Assembly: GCF_000712075.1 (NCBI RefSeq)
Contig: NZ_JONW01000009.1
Location: 186,001 to 250,000 of the forward strand
Direction: 5' to 3'
Length of the DNA stretch: 64,000 nt
Source of the DNA: Caulobacter sp. UNC358MFTsu5.1
Lineage (GTDB): Bacteria > Pseudomonadota > Alphaproteobacteria > Caulobacterales > Caulobacteraceae
The position numbers and the translations under genes are program-made. Positions 6,967-15,626 of this stretch are shown here, in pieces. The notes beneath the pieces were generated by a model. That model saw only the letters and a program-made list of their open reading frames with translations. It made no database searches and was not told where the DNA came from. Every line of letters starts with the position of its first letter. The stretch's first letter is position 1.

Positions 6967-9042
6967 ATGCGCCCCGAGATTCTCTTTCCGCTGTTCACGC
7001 CGGTCTCCACGCTGAAGGGCGTGGGGCCGCGCGTCGCGCCGCTGGTCGAGCGCCTGGCGGGGCCGATCGTGCGCGACGTGCTGTTCACGACGCCCCAGGG
7101 CCTGATCCGCCGGACGGTGACCACCAGCGACCGCGCCGTGGACGGCCAGGTCCAGACCTTCCTGGTCACCATCGACGCCCACCTGCCGCCGCAGCGCTCG
7201 GGCCAGCCCTGGCGGGTCCGGACCTGGGACGAGCACGGTTTCGTCACCCTGACCTGGTTCAAGGGCCACGGCCCTCACCTGGAGCGCCAGCATCCCGTCG
7301 GCGCCAAGCGGGCCGTCAGCGGCAAGGTCGAGCGCTTCGGATCCGAGATCCAGATCGCCCATCCGGACTATCTGCTGGACGCGGAGAAGGCCGGCGAGAT
7401 CCCGGCCGTCGAGCCGGTCTATCCGGCCACGGCGGGCCTGCCCTCGCGCACCTTCCGCAAGTTCGCCCAGGAGGCCCTTGAGCGCGCCGCCGCCCTGCCC
7501 GAGTGGCAGGACCCCGCCTGGCTGGCCAAGAGCGGCTTCCCGGGCTGGCGCGAGGCCCTGGCCCTGGTCCACAACCCGCAGGCCGAGATCGACCTGTCCC
7601 CGATGTCGGTCGCCCGCCGCCGACTGGCCTTCGACGAATTGCTGGCCCACCAGCTGGCCCTGGCCCAGCGCAAGGCCGGCAAGCGCTCGCACCCCGCCCC
7701 GCGCATCGTCGCCGGCGACCTGTCCGACGCCGTCGAGAAGGCCCTGCCCTTCAAGCTGACCGGCGCCCAGATTCGCGCCCTGTCGGAAGTGCGCGGCGAC
7801 ATGGCCAGCGGCGAGCGCATGGCCCGGCTGCTGCAGGGCGACGTCGGGTCGGGCAAGACGGTGGTGGCCATGCTGGCCATGGCCGACGCCGCTTCCAGCG
7901 GCCTGCAGTCGGCCCTGATGGCCCCGACCGAGATCCTGGCCCGCCAGCACTACGAGACCCTGGCCCCGCCGCTGGAGGCCCAAGGCCTGGCGGTGATCCT
8001 GCTGACCGGCCGCGACAAGGGCTCGGTCCGCGCCTCGAAGCTGGCCAAGCTGGCCGACGGCTCGGCCGCCGTGGCCGTGGGCACCCACGCCCTGTTCCAG
8101 GACGACGTCGCCTTCAAGGCCCTGGGCCTGACCATCATCGACGAGCAGCACCGCTTCGGCGTCAATGAGAGGAAGCGCCTGCAGGACAAGGGAGAAGGCA
8201 CCCACCTAGTCGCTATGTCGGCCACGCCGATCCCGCGCACCCTGGAGCTGACGGTGTTCGGCGACCTGGACGTCTCGCGGATCGACGAGAAGCCGCCAGG
8301 CCGCACGCCCGTCGCCACCCGCGCCGTGCCCACCCCGCGCATCCCCGAGATCATCGCCCGGCTGAAGGCCGCCTCGGAAGCCGGCGCCCAGGCTTTCTGG
8401 ATCTGCCCGCTGGTGTCTGAGTCCGAAAAGATCGACCTGCGCGACGCCGAGATGCGCGCCGCCTCCCTGCGCCAGGCGATCGGCCCCAGCGTCGGCCTGG
8501 TCCACGGCCAGATGCCGGCCGCCGAGAAGGACGCGGTGATGCAGGCCTTCGTCGACGGCGAGGTCAGCGTCCTGGTCGCCACCACCGTGGTCGAGGTCGG
8601 GGTCAATGTGCCCAACGCCAGCATCATGGTCATCGAGCACGCCGACCGCTTCGGCCTGGCCCAACTGCACCAGCTGCGCGGGCGCGTGGGGCGCGGGGCG
8701 CGCGAGAGCTCGTGCGTGCTGCTCTACGCCCCGCCGCTGTCGGAGACCGCCCAGCAGCGGCTGGACATCCTGCGCCGAAGCGACGACGGCTTCGAGATCG
8801 CCGAGAAGGACCTGGAGCTGCGCGGCGGCGGCGACCCGCTGGGCCTCAAGCAGAGCGGCTTCCCCGCCTACCGCCTGGCCGACCCTGTCGCCCATCGCGA
8901 CCTGATCGCCGCGGCGGCCGACGACGCCCGGCTGATCCTGGCCCGCGACCCCGACCTGACCAGCCCGCGCGGCCAGGCGGTGCGGACCCTGCAGGAGCTG
9001 TTCGACTGGAAGGCCGCCTCCCCCTTGAATGACGCTGGGTGA
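6967..9042 (+). CDS. recG: ATP-dependent DNA helicase RecG
   Basis: A 691-residue branched-DNA helicase that reverses stalled forks and processes Holliday junctions. The N-terminal wedge/OB domain (TLKGVGPRVAPLVERL at the start) is followed by the helicase core: Walker A GDVGSGKT near residue 295, APTEILARQHYETL, motif II as DEQH near residue 391 (usual for RecG), SATPIPRTLEL, then the second RecA domain with VVEVGVNVPNAS and HQLRGRVGRG. Length matches the family. It sits apart from its left neighbour and its stop lies 19 bases before the next gene. Confidence 0.97.
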   Translation: MRPEILFPLFTPVSTLKGVGPRVAPLVERLAGPIVRDVLFTTPQGLIRRTVTTSDRAVDGQVQTFLVTIDAHLPPQRSGQPWRVRTWDEHGFVTLTWFKGHGPHLERQHPVGAKRAVSGKVERFGSEIQIAHPDYLLDAEKAGEIPAVEPVYPATAGLPSRTFRKFAQEALERAAALPEWQDPAWLAKSGFPGWREALALVHNPQAEIDLSPMSVARRRLAFDELLAHQLALAQRKAGKRSHPAPRIVAGDLSDAVEKALPFKLTGAQIRALSEVRGDMASGERMARLLQGDVGSGKTVVAMLAMADAASSGLQSALMAPTEILARQHYETLAPPLEAQGLAVILLTGRDKGSVRASKLAKLADGSAAVAVGTHALFQDDVAFKALGLTIIDEQHRFGVNERKRLQDKGEGTHLVAMSATPIPRTLELTVFGDLDVSRIDEKPPGRTPVATRAVPTPRIPEIIARLKAASEAGAQAFWICPLVSESEKIDLRDAEMRAASLRQAIGPSVGLVHGQMPAAEKDAVMQAFVDGEVSVLVATTVVEVGVNVPNASIMVIEHADRFGLAQLHQLRGRVGRGARESSCVLLYAPPLSETAQQRLDILRRSDDGFEIAEKDLELRGGGDPLGLKQSGFPAYRLADPVAHRDLIAAAADDARLILARDPDLTSPRGQAVRTLQELFDWKAASPLNDAG

Positions 9043-9061
9043 AGCGAGGGAGGCTGGCGAC

Positions 9062-10054
9062 ATGGACGTCTCCGCCGCCCTTTCCGCCCTGGCCCCGCGC
9101 CTGTCCGCCGCCGCGACGGCGGCGCTGAATGTCCGCCGGCTGTCGGGCGGGGCCAGCCAGGAGACCTGGACCTTCGACCTCGACGACGGCACACCCTTGA
9201 TCCTGCGCCGGCGGCCGCCGGGCGGGGCGATGAGCGCCGCCGCCCTGCCCCTGTCGACCGAGGCCGCCCTGCAGGCCGCCGTCGGCCCGCGCGGCGCGCC
9301 CGTGCCTGAAGTCGTCCGCGTCTGCGAGCCCGCCGATGGCCTGGGCGAGGCCTACGTCATGCGCCGGCTGTCGGGCGAGACCCTGGGCAAGCGGATCGTG
9401 CGCGACGAGGCCTTCGCCGCCGTCCGTCCTGGCCTGGCCCGGCGCTGCGGCGAGGTGCTGGCGACGATCCACGCCACGCCCCTGGACGGCCTGCCGCCCC
9501 TGAACGTGTCGGACGCCGCCAGCGAACTGGCGCGCTACGAGACCGTCTACCGCCAGTCCGGCGCCCGGCGGCCGGTGTTCGAGGCGGCCTTCCGCTGGCT
9601 GGAGGAGCGCGCCCCGCCGCCGCTGCAGCGTCCGGTGCTGGTGCACGGCGACTTCCGGAACGGCAACCTGATGATCTCGCCCGCCCCGTCCCCCAAAGGG
9701 GGCCTGGTGGGGGTGCTGGACTGGGAGCTGGCCCACCTGGGCGACCCGGCCGAGGACCTGGGCTGGATCTGCGTCAATTCCTGGCGGTTCGGCGAATGGC
9801 GACGACCGGTGGGCGGCTTTGGCGACTACCAGGACCTGCTGGACGGCCACGCCGCGGCCGGGGGCGAGCCGGTGTCGCTGGACCGGCTGCTGTTCTGGCA
9901 GGCCCTGGGCTCGCTGAAATGGGGCGTCATGTGCCTGATGATGTACGCCAGCTTCGCCAGCGGCGCCGACCGCTCGATCGAACGGGCGATGATCGGCCGT
10001 CGGGCCAGCGAGACCGAGATCGACCTGGTGCTGCTGATGGAGCAGGCCGCATGA
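9062..10054 (+). CDS. Kinase-fold phosphotransferase (APH family, acyl-CoA dehydrogenase-linked type)
   Basis: A 330-residue protein starting at the ATG at 9062, with GGGAGG upstream; an in-frame start at 9029 inside recG is less likely. It has the aminoglycoside phosphotransferase fold: a nucleotide-binding N-lobe (RRLSGGASQETWTF, LILRRRPPGG), the catalytic VHGDFRNGNLM and the metal-binding LDWELAHLGDPAEDLGW. This branch is usually linked to acyl-CoA dehydrogenases and fatty acid breakdown (ACAD10-like), so aminoglycoside resistance is not implied. Its stop overlaps the next gene's start (ATGA), indicating joint function with the DUF6285 protein. The true substrate is unknown. Confidence 0.85.
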   Translation: MDVSAALSALAPRLSAAATAALNVRRLSGGASQETWTFDLDDGTPLILRRRPPGGAMSAAALPLSTEAALQAAVGPRGAPVPEVVRVCEPADGLGEAYVMRRLSGETLGKRIVRDEAFAAVRPGLARRCGEVLATIHATPLDGLPPLNVSDAASELARYETVYRQSGARRPVFEAAFRWLEERAPPPLQRPVLVHGDFRNGNLMISPAPSPKGGLVGVLDWELAHLGDPAEDLGWICVNSWRFGEWRRPVGGFGDYQDLLDGHAAAGGEPVSLDRLLFWQALGSLKWGVMCLMMYASFASGADRSIERAMIGRRASETEIDLVLLMEQAA

Positions 10055-10428
10055 TCACCCACCCGACCGCCGCCGAACTGACCGAGGCCTTGGCCGGCGT
10101 CGAGGCGGGCCCGCCCGGCGACGCCCGCGCCGCCTTCATCGCCCGGGTCGCCGACAACGCCCGCGCCACCCTCGAACGCGAAGCCGCCCTGGGCCCCGCG
10201 GCCGAGGCGGCGGCGGTCGCGCGGCTGCGGACCCTGCTGGGGCGGGACGGCGACTTCGAGGCCCTGAACGCCGAGCTCTGCGCCCGGCTTCGCGACGGCC
10301 GCCTGGCGCCGCTGGATCCGGCGGTCCTGGCGCATCTGAAGGCCACCCTGGTGGACCAGGTCGCGATCGATCAACCCGGCTACTGGGGTTTGGGAGCGCT
10401 GCAATCTGAAGGCGCGCCTTCCCGGTGA
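10051..10428 (+). CDS. DUF6285 domain protein
   Basis: A 125-residue, alanine- and leucine-rich, mostly helical protein starting at the ATG at 10051 that overlaps the phosphotransferase stop. The N-terminus (HPTAAELTEALAGVE) and the C-terminal LKATLVDQVAIDQPGYWGL match my recollection of DUF6285 proteins, which recur directly after this class of phosphotransferase, often near an acyl-CoA dehydrogenase. No catalytic motif is seen. It may be an accessory subunit of the kinase. The gene ends just before a palindromic repeat. Confidence 0.75.
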   Translation: MITHPTAAELTEALAGVEAGPPGDARAAFIARVADNARATLEREAALGPAAEAAAVARLRTLLGRDGDFEALNAELCARLRDGRLAPLDPAVLAHLKATLVDQVAIDQPGYWGLGALQSEGAPSR

Positions 10429-10440
10429 GACCCTCTCCTC

Positions 10441-10565
10441 CGCTCATCCCGGCGAATGCCGGGATCCAGATGGAATGGCTTTGAGGCTGACGCCAAGCCC
10501 TCAGAGCCCATCCAATCGACTGCGCCGCTATGGGATCTGGGTCCCGGCATTCGCCGGGATGAGCG
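10441..10565. repeat. Dispersed palindromic repeat of 'WVPAFAGM' type, copy 1
   Basis: A 125-base element bounded by 31-base inverted repeats starting CGCTCATCCCGGCGAATGCC, with one mismatch between the arms. Each arm also folds on itself (CCCGGC, GAAT loop, GCCGGG). The interior of about 60 bases is unrelated to that of copy 2. Translated, the arm gives the well-known spurious peptide WVPAFAGM. It lies between convergent genes. Confidence 0.9.
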
Positions 10566-10579
10566 GATTTGGGGGATGA

Positions 10580-11713
10580 CTATTGAGGGACGGTCGCCGT
10601 CGCGGACCGCGCCTTCAGCGCCGCCACGCGCGCCAGGGCGTCGGCCTCGATGTCGGCCCAGAACAGGTTGAAGCCGTCGACCTTGCGCCGGTCGGTCCAG
10701 GACCCGCTGTCGCGCAGAGAGGTCGACTTGGGCCGGCCCGTGTGCAGCAGGCCGTTCTCGCACTGCGCCCAGACCTGGCGCTTCAGCAGGGCGGGACGCG
10801 AGCCCCACTCGAGCCCCGTGGCGTTGGCCGCGCCCAGGTTCAGCTTGGCCGGGGCGCGGATCTCGTTGCGGGCGCCTAGCAGCGGGTTGACGCACAGCGG
10901 CGCCCGGCCGTCGATCGTGACCAGTTCGCCGTCCCGGTTCCAGACCAGCGAGCGGTTGGACAGTTCCTGGGCGCGCTGGAAGTCGCCGTCGGTCAGCGAC
11001 GCCCAGGCGACCACGCAACCGGCCTCGTTACGGCCGGCGCAAGCCGGCGTGGGCGCGTCGGGCCCGAAGGCGTCGGCCGGGACCACGGTCTCGATCAGAT
11101 AGACCCCGGCCAGGCGCCGGCGCAGCGCCGCGTCGGGGACGATCTCCTCCTTCAGCAGGCGATCGGCCAGGACCCCGCCTTGCTCCACCCCGACCAGCAC
11201 CAGCGGCCGGCCGCCGTTGTCGTGCTCGAGGTAGTAGCGGAAGGCGTCGCGGACATCGTCATAGGCGAAGCGCCGGGCGTCCCGGGCGTCGTCGCGCAGG
11301 GTCAGGAAGGTGTAGAGGCTGGCTTGGCGATAGTGCGGCGCGAAGATCCGCCCGACCCGCGCGAACGGCGCGGCGTAGTTGGGCAGCATCACCCGGGACA
11401 GGTCGCGCTCGGCCTTGGGCTGGTCGAACGGCGCGTTCCAGTCGCGGCCGCCGTCATAGCTGGTGGGGTGGACGAAAAAGACGTCGGCCGTCACGCGGGC
11501 CGCCGCGTCACGCTGCGGCCGCAGGGCCCAGGCGTCGGGCTTGGCGTAGTTCGGGGCCGGCGGCGGGTCGTAGGTCTGGAACGGGATCTTGGGGTCGAGG
11601 GTGGTGCGCAGGATGTCGTAGCGCCAGTAGAACGCCGCCGACACGACCATCGCCAGGAACAGGACCGTCCCCGCGAAGATCCAATGCTTGAAACCCTTGA
11701 ACCGCTCGGCCAT
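10580..11713 (-). CDS. DUF3089 alpha/beta-hydrolase-like membrane-anchored protein
   Basis: A 377-residue protein with an N-terminal membrane anchor (residues 12-30, IFAGTVLFLAMVVSAAFYW) followed by the DUF3089 domain: DVFFVHPTSYDGG, the FAPHYRQAS motif, and a strand-turn LVLVGVEQGG. In related proteins as I recall them, this turn is the nucleophile elbow G-H-S-Q-G; here residue 177 is glutamate, so the canonical serine is missing. VKINGR-like C-terminal features (APLCVNPLL, GFNLFWADI) are conserved in style. It is probably periplasm-facing. It may be a non-catalytic member or use another residue. It is a single gene starting opposite to nothing but the thiolase end. Confidence 0.8.
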   Translation of the reverse strand: MAERFKGFKHWIFAGTVLFLAMVVSAAFYWRYDILRTTLDPKIPFQTYDPPPAPNYAKPDAWALRPQRDAAARVTADVFFVHPTSYDGGRDWNAPFDQPKAERDLSRVMLPNYAAPFARVGRIFAPHYRQASLYTFLTLRDDARDARRFAYDDVRDAFRYYLEHDNGGRPLVLVGVEQGGVLADRLLKEEIVPDAALRRRLAGVYLIETVVPADAFGPDAPTPACAGRNEAGCVVAWASLTDGDFQRAQELSNRSLVWNRDGELVTIDGRAPLCVNPLLGARNEIRAPAKLNLGAANATGLEWGSRPALLKRQVWAQCENGLLHTGRPKSTSLRDSGSWTDRRKVDGFNLFWADIEADALARVAALKARSATATVPQ

Positions 11714-11764
11714 GGCCCCTCGTTACACGAAGCCGGGCCAAGGCGCGAGCCGGCGCGGAACCCC

Positions 11765-12967
11765 TTACGCGCCTTCCTGTCCGATGATCGCCACCGAGCA
11801 GACGTTGCTGGCCGGCGCGCCGCCCAGATTGTGCGTCATGCCGAACACCGGGTCCTTCAGCTGGCGCTCGCCGGCCCGTCCCTGCAGCTGCAGGTACATC
11901 TCGTAGAGCATGCGCAGGCCCGAGGCCCCGATCGGGTGGCCGAAGCATTTCAGCCCGCCGTCGATCTGGCACGGCAGGCCGCCGTCGGCGTCGTAGAAGC
12001 CGTCCAGCACGTCGCGCCAGCCCTGGCCCTCGGGCGAGATGAACAGGTCCTCCATGGTCACCAGCTCGGTGATCGAGAAGCAGTCGTGCACCTCCATCAT
12101 CGAGATCTGCTCGCGCGGGCGCTCGATGCCGGCCTCGCGATAAGCCTTGCCGGCGGCGATGCGGGCGGTGTGGAAGTGGCTGCCGTCCCAGCCGTTGTAC
12201 TGGCTCTCGTAGCCGTTGGAGACCGACAGCTGCAGGGCCTTGACCGTGATCAGGTCGCGCTTGCCCAGCGACCGCGCGATCTCGGGCGTGGTGACGATGG
12301 CGGCGGCCGCCCCGTCCGACACGCCGCAGCAGTCGAACAGGCCCAGCGGCTCGGCGATCATCGGGGCGTTCAGCACCTGCTCCACCGTCACCGCCTTCTG
12401 CAGGTGGGCCTTGCGGTTCTTGGCGCCGTTGGCGTGGCTCTTGACCGAAACGTGGGCGATGGCCCGCTTGAGATCCTCGCGCGAGACCCCGTGCTTGGCG
12501 CGGTAGGCGCTGGCCAGCTGGGCGAAGTTGCCGGGAGCCGAGCCGTTGGGGATGACCTGCGGCGCCAGCGTGCCGGGATTGCCGACCGGCAGGCCGCCGT
12601 AGCCGGTGTCCTTCAGTTTCTCCACGCCCACGGCGATGGCGATGTCGGCCGCCCCCGCCGCCACGGCGTAGACCGCGCCCCGGAAGGCCTCGGAGCCCGA
12701 GGCGCAGAAGTTCTCCACCCGGGTGACGGCGATGTTGGGCAGGCGCAGGGCGATCGACAGCGGCGTGCCGCCCTTGCCGGTCCCGAGCTCGTCGATGTGG
12801 GTCGAGAACCAGGCCGCGTCCAGCTGACTGGGCTCGATGCCGGCGTCCTGCATCGCCTCGACATAGGCCTCGACCATCAGGTCGTCGGGCCCGGCGTCCC
12901 AACGCTCGCCGAACTTGCTGCAGCCCATCCCCAGGATGGCGACCTTGTCGCGGATGCCCTTGGCCAT
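11765..12967 (-). CDS. Thiolase family acetyl-CoA acetyltransferase (SCP2-thiolase type)
   Basis: A 400-residue thiolase with ATG at 12967 (MAKGIRDKVAILG). The acyl-accepting Cys88 lies in ENFCASGSEAF, MEVHDCFSITE supplies the second motif, and the histidine lies in CFGHPIGASG, so the enzyme looks competent. It follows the HMG-CoA-synthase/DUF35 gene after 11 bases on the same strand, clearly one operon. In archaea a thiolase, a DUF35 protein and HMG-CoA synthase form one complex; the same three modules are found here. The likely reaction is condensation or thiolysis of acyl-CoA; the specific substrate is unknown. Confidence 0.88.
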   Translation of the reverse strand: MAKGIRDKVAILGMGCSKFGERWDAGPDDLMVEAYVEAMQDAGIEPSQLDAAWFSTHIDELGTGKGGTPLSIALRLPNIAVTRVENFCASGSEAFRGAVYAVAAGAADIAIAVGVEKLKDTGYGGLPVGNPGTLAPQVIPNGSAPGNFAQLASAYRAKHGVSREDLKRAIAHVSVKSHANGAKNRKAHLQKAVTVEQVLNAPMIAEPLGLFDCCGVSDGAAAAIVTTPEIARSLGKRDLITVKALQLSVSNGYESQYNGWDGSHFHTARIAAGKAYREAGIERPREQISMMEVHDCFSITELVTMEDLFISPEGQGWRDVLDGFYDADGGLPCQIDGGLKCFGHPIGASGLRMLYEMYLQLQGRAGERQLKDPVFGMTHNLGGAPASNVCSVAIIGQEGA

Positions 12968-12978
12968 GGTGATGCTCC

Positions 12979-14466
12979 CTATTCCGCCGCCAGGGCGGTG
13001 TTCTTGGCCATGGCCGCGCGGTCGGGGGCGGCCTTCCAGAAATAGCGGACGAAGCCCCGTTTCTCGTCGACGTCCTTGATGCGGAACACCATCTTGACCG
13101 GCAGGCCGCTGTCGACCTCGCCGGGCTCGACGTCGGTGATGTCCATCATGATCCGCCCGCCGCCCTCGAAGACGATCATGCCGTAGTGGTTGGGCGGGCT
13201 CATGGAGAAGGTCAGGTAGTCGGCCGAGTAACTGAGGACCGACGCCTTGCGCTCGGCGAAGCGGTACGGCTCCTGGGTGTCGACGCCGGGATTGTTGGGG
13301 GCCACCGAGATGCGGGTGCGCGGGAACTGGACCACGCCGGTCTCGCGGCAGCGGCCGCCGACCAGGCCCAGGATCATGTCCTGGTTGCGGTAGAGGGTGG
13401 TCAGGGCCGTCTTGTTGTCCTTCTCGGCCCGCATGCCCTTGTCCCATTCGACCAGGCCGTTGAAGGTCAGGAATTTCAGATAGTTGGTCTCGTCTTTTCG
13501 ATCGGCCAGCGAGCCCGCGACGCCGCGCGCCGGGCGGTTGTTCCCGACGCCGTCGCCGACGCGGAACACCAGGGCCTCGGCGCCCTGGCCGAACTGGGCG
13601 ACCAGGATCACCTCGCCCGGCTTGGCCTGCTCCAGGGCGTGGGCCAGCATCAGCGGCCCGTGAGCGCTGCCGGCCTCGCCCAGGGTCAGGGCCAGGTTGT
13701 CGCGCACCGCCTCGGGGGCGATCCCGACCGCCTTGGCCAGACTGGCGGCCATGCCGGAGAAGGTCGATGGGAAGCAGAAATGCGAGACGTCGGAGGTGTT
13801 TAGGCCCGAAACCTCCAGCGCCCGGCGGATGGCCGGCGGGACCAGCTTGACGATGCCCTCGTCGCGGATCCAGCGCTCCTCCCAGGCATAGTCGAAGTCG
13901 CTGTCGGCGCCGCGGAAGTGGTCGACGAAGTCGTCGGTGACGCTGCCCTGGCCCAGGAACTCGGCGACGCCGCCCTCGGCGTCGATCACGAAGGCCGCCG
14001 CGCCGTCGCCGTTGTCCAGCTCCTGGGTCGAGGCCGCCCGGGCCCGCCGGTGCTCGCCGGTCGCCACCAGGGCGCGCCGGGCCGCCCCGCCCTTCACTGC
14101 CGCCAGGGCCTGGCCCAGGGCCGAGAGGCCGCAGCGCTGCGAGCCGGTGACGTCGGCCGAAGCGATCGACGTCTCCAGGGTCAGGGCGGCGGCGACGATG
14201 CCGGCGTTCTGGCGATCGACGAACGGCGCCGTGGTCGAAGCGAAATAGAGGGCGTCGACGGCCGAGCGGTCGTCGTCCGGTCCCAAGGCGTCGCGGGCCG
14301 CCTCAACCGCCATGGTCAAGGCGTCCTCGTCCCAGTTGGCCATGGACCGCTCGCCGTTGGCCTTGGCCCGCAGGTTCGGCGCGACCCAGGCGTTGGCCTC
14401 GGTGACCGCCTTGCGGCTGAGCCGAAGACGCGGCGCATAGGCGCCCCAGGCGGCGATGCCGACCAT
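12979..14466 (-). CDS. HMG-CoA-synthase-like protein fused to a DUF35 (OB-fold) domain
   Basis: A 495-residue protein with start at the ATG at 14466 (GGGAG seven bases upstream). Residues 1-310 are a thiolase-fold HMG-CoA synthase-like domain with Cys112 in DVTGSQRCG, DNGDGAAAFVID and a late GEAGSAHGPLML. Residues from about 325 on form a DUF35 domain (KFLTFNGLVEWDKG, FPRTRISVAPNNPG, YGMIVFEGGGRIMMDITD, VFRIKDVDEKRGFVRYFWKA). In DUF35 a zinc ribbon usually carries four cysteines; here only one remains (GGRCRETGVVQFPR), so zinc is probably not bound. It is translated ahead of the thiolase. A mevalonate role is doubtful in an alphaproteobacterium. Confidence 0.88.
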   Translation of the reverse strand: MVGIAAWGAYAPRLRLSRKAVTEANAWVAPNLRAKANGERSMANWDEDALTMAVEAARDALGPDDDRSAVDALYFASTTAPFVDRQNAGIVAAALTLETSIASADVTGSQRCGLSALGQALAAVKGGAARRALVATGEHRRARAASTQELDNGDGAAAFVIDAEGGVAEFLGQGSVTDDFVDHFRGADSDFDYAWEERWIRDEGIVKLVPPAIRRALEVSGLNTSDVSHFCFPSTFSGMAASLAKAVGIAPEAVRDNLALTLGEAGSAHGPLMLAHALEQAKPGEVILVAQFGQGAEALVFRVGDGVGNNRPARGVAGSLADRKDETNYLKFLTFNGLVEWDKGMRAEKDNKTALTTLYRNQDMILGLVGGRCRETGVVQFPRTRISVAPNNPGVDTQEPYRFAERKASVLSYSADYLTFSMSPPNHYGMIVFEGGGRIMMDITDVEPGEVDSGLPVKMVFRIKDVDEKRGFVRYFWKAAPDRAAMAKNTALAAE

Positions 14467-14546
14467 GTTCCACTCCCTGACCATCGCCCGTTTCGGCGAC
14501 TTATCAGCGGTTAGCTTACGCTCGCGGAAGGGGTCGGCAAGTGTGA

Positions 14547-14558
14547 CCTGACGTCAGG
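14547..14558. promoter_or_regulatory. Perfect 12-base palindrome upstream of the HMGS-thiolase operon
   Basis: CCTGACGTCAGG lies 81 bases ahead of the start at 14466, in the 102-base gap behind hldD. It could be a dimeric repressor site for the thiolase operon; no regulator is encoded next to it. Confidence 0.3.
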
Positions 14559-14568
14559 CGCGGGCCGA

Positions 14569-15570
14569 TCAGCGATAGGGATCGTCGGTGTTCAGGAACC
14601 CGGCCACATAGTCCTCGACGCCGTCCTCCAGCGAGGTCATCGGCGCGTTGTAGCCGGCGGCGCGCAGGCGGCTCATGTCGGCCTGGGTGAAGTACTGGTA
14701 CTTGCCGCGCAGCACTTCGGGCATGTCGAAATAGTCGATGTCGGGCTCGCGGCCGATGGCGCGGAATGTCGCCTCGGCCAGGGCCTTGAACGAACGGGCC
14801 TTGCCCGAACCCAGGTTGTAGACGCCGTTGACGTGCGGGCTCTTGGCCAGCCAGGCGACCACGTCGGCCACGTCGCGCACATAGACGAAGTCGCGCAGCT
14901 GGCCGCCGTCTTCGTAGTCGGGGTGGTGCGACTTGAAGAGCTTCACGCCCTGCCCTTCGGCCACCTGCGGCCAGATTTGGCAGACGACCGACTTCATGCC
15001 GCCCTTGTGCTGCTCGTTGGGCCCGTAGACGTTGAAGAACTTCAGCCCCACCCATTGGGCCGGCGCATGGCCGCGGGCGGCTTCGCGTACGGCGTAGATG
15101 TCGAACAGGGCCTTGGACCAGCCGTAGGCGTTCAGCGGCCGCAGGGCCTTGAGGCTTTCGATGTCGTCCTTGCCGTCGAAGCCCTGCTGGCCGTCGCCGT
15201 AGGTGGCCGCCGACGAGGCGTAGATCAGCCGCCGCTTGTGCTGGGCGCACCAGCGCCACAGGTCGCGCGACAGCACGAAGTTGGATTCCACGATCAGGTC
15301 GGCGTCCGGCTCGGTGGTCGACGAGATCGCGCCCATGTGGATGACCAGCTCGACTTCGTCGCCGCGCTCGGCCAGCCACTCGAACAGGTCCTCGGGCGGA
15401 ACGAAGTCGGCGATCGGCGACTTGGCCAGGTTCTTCCACTTGTTCTCGGCGGCCTCGCCCAGCCAGTCGCAGACCACGACGTCGAGGCTGTCGTCCTCGC
15501 ACAGCTTGGCGACGATGTTGGAGCCGATGAACCCGGCGCCGCCGGTGACGAGGATGACGCGTCTGGACAT
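14569..15570 (-). CDS. hldD: ADP-L-glycero-D-manno-heptose 6-epimerase
   Basis: A 333-residue short-chain dehydrogenase-type epimerase that makes the L,D-heptose precursor for lipopolysaccharide core. It carries the NAD-binding TGGAGFIGSNI, HMGAISSTTE, the catalytic SSAATYG and Y-x3-K (YGWSK), FFNVYGPNEQHKGGMKS and FVYVRDVADVV, all hallmarks of HldD/RfaD. Length matches the family. It starts at an ATG at 15570 and diverges from the photolyase gene over 56 bases. Confidence 0.95.
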   Translation of the reverse strand: MSRRVILVTGGAGFIGSNIVAKLCEDDSLDVVVCDWLGEAAENKWKNLAKSPIADFVPPEDLFEWLAERGDEVELVIHMGAISSTTEPDADLIVESNFVLSRDLWRWCAQHKRRLIYASSAATYGDGQQGFDGKDDIESLKALRPLNAYGWSKALFDIYAVREAARGHAPAQWVGLKFFNVYGPNEQHKGGMKSVVCQIWPQVAEGQGVKLFKSHHPDYEDGGQLRDFVYVRDVADVVAWLAKSPHVNGVYNLGSGKARSFKALAEATFRAIGREPDIDYFDMPEVLRGKYQYFTQADMSRLRAAGYNAPMTSLEDGVEDYVAGFLNTDDPYR

Positions 15571-15626
15571 GATCCGCGTTATGGCACAGGGGGCGACAGG
15601 AACAAGGTGTTGGACTGGGCGTCGGA

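Noticed and set aside
9062..10054. Aminoglycoside resistance gene
   Set aside because: The fold matches, but the sequence style and the DUF6285 partner point to the acyl-CoA-linked branch.
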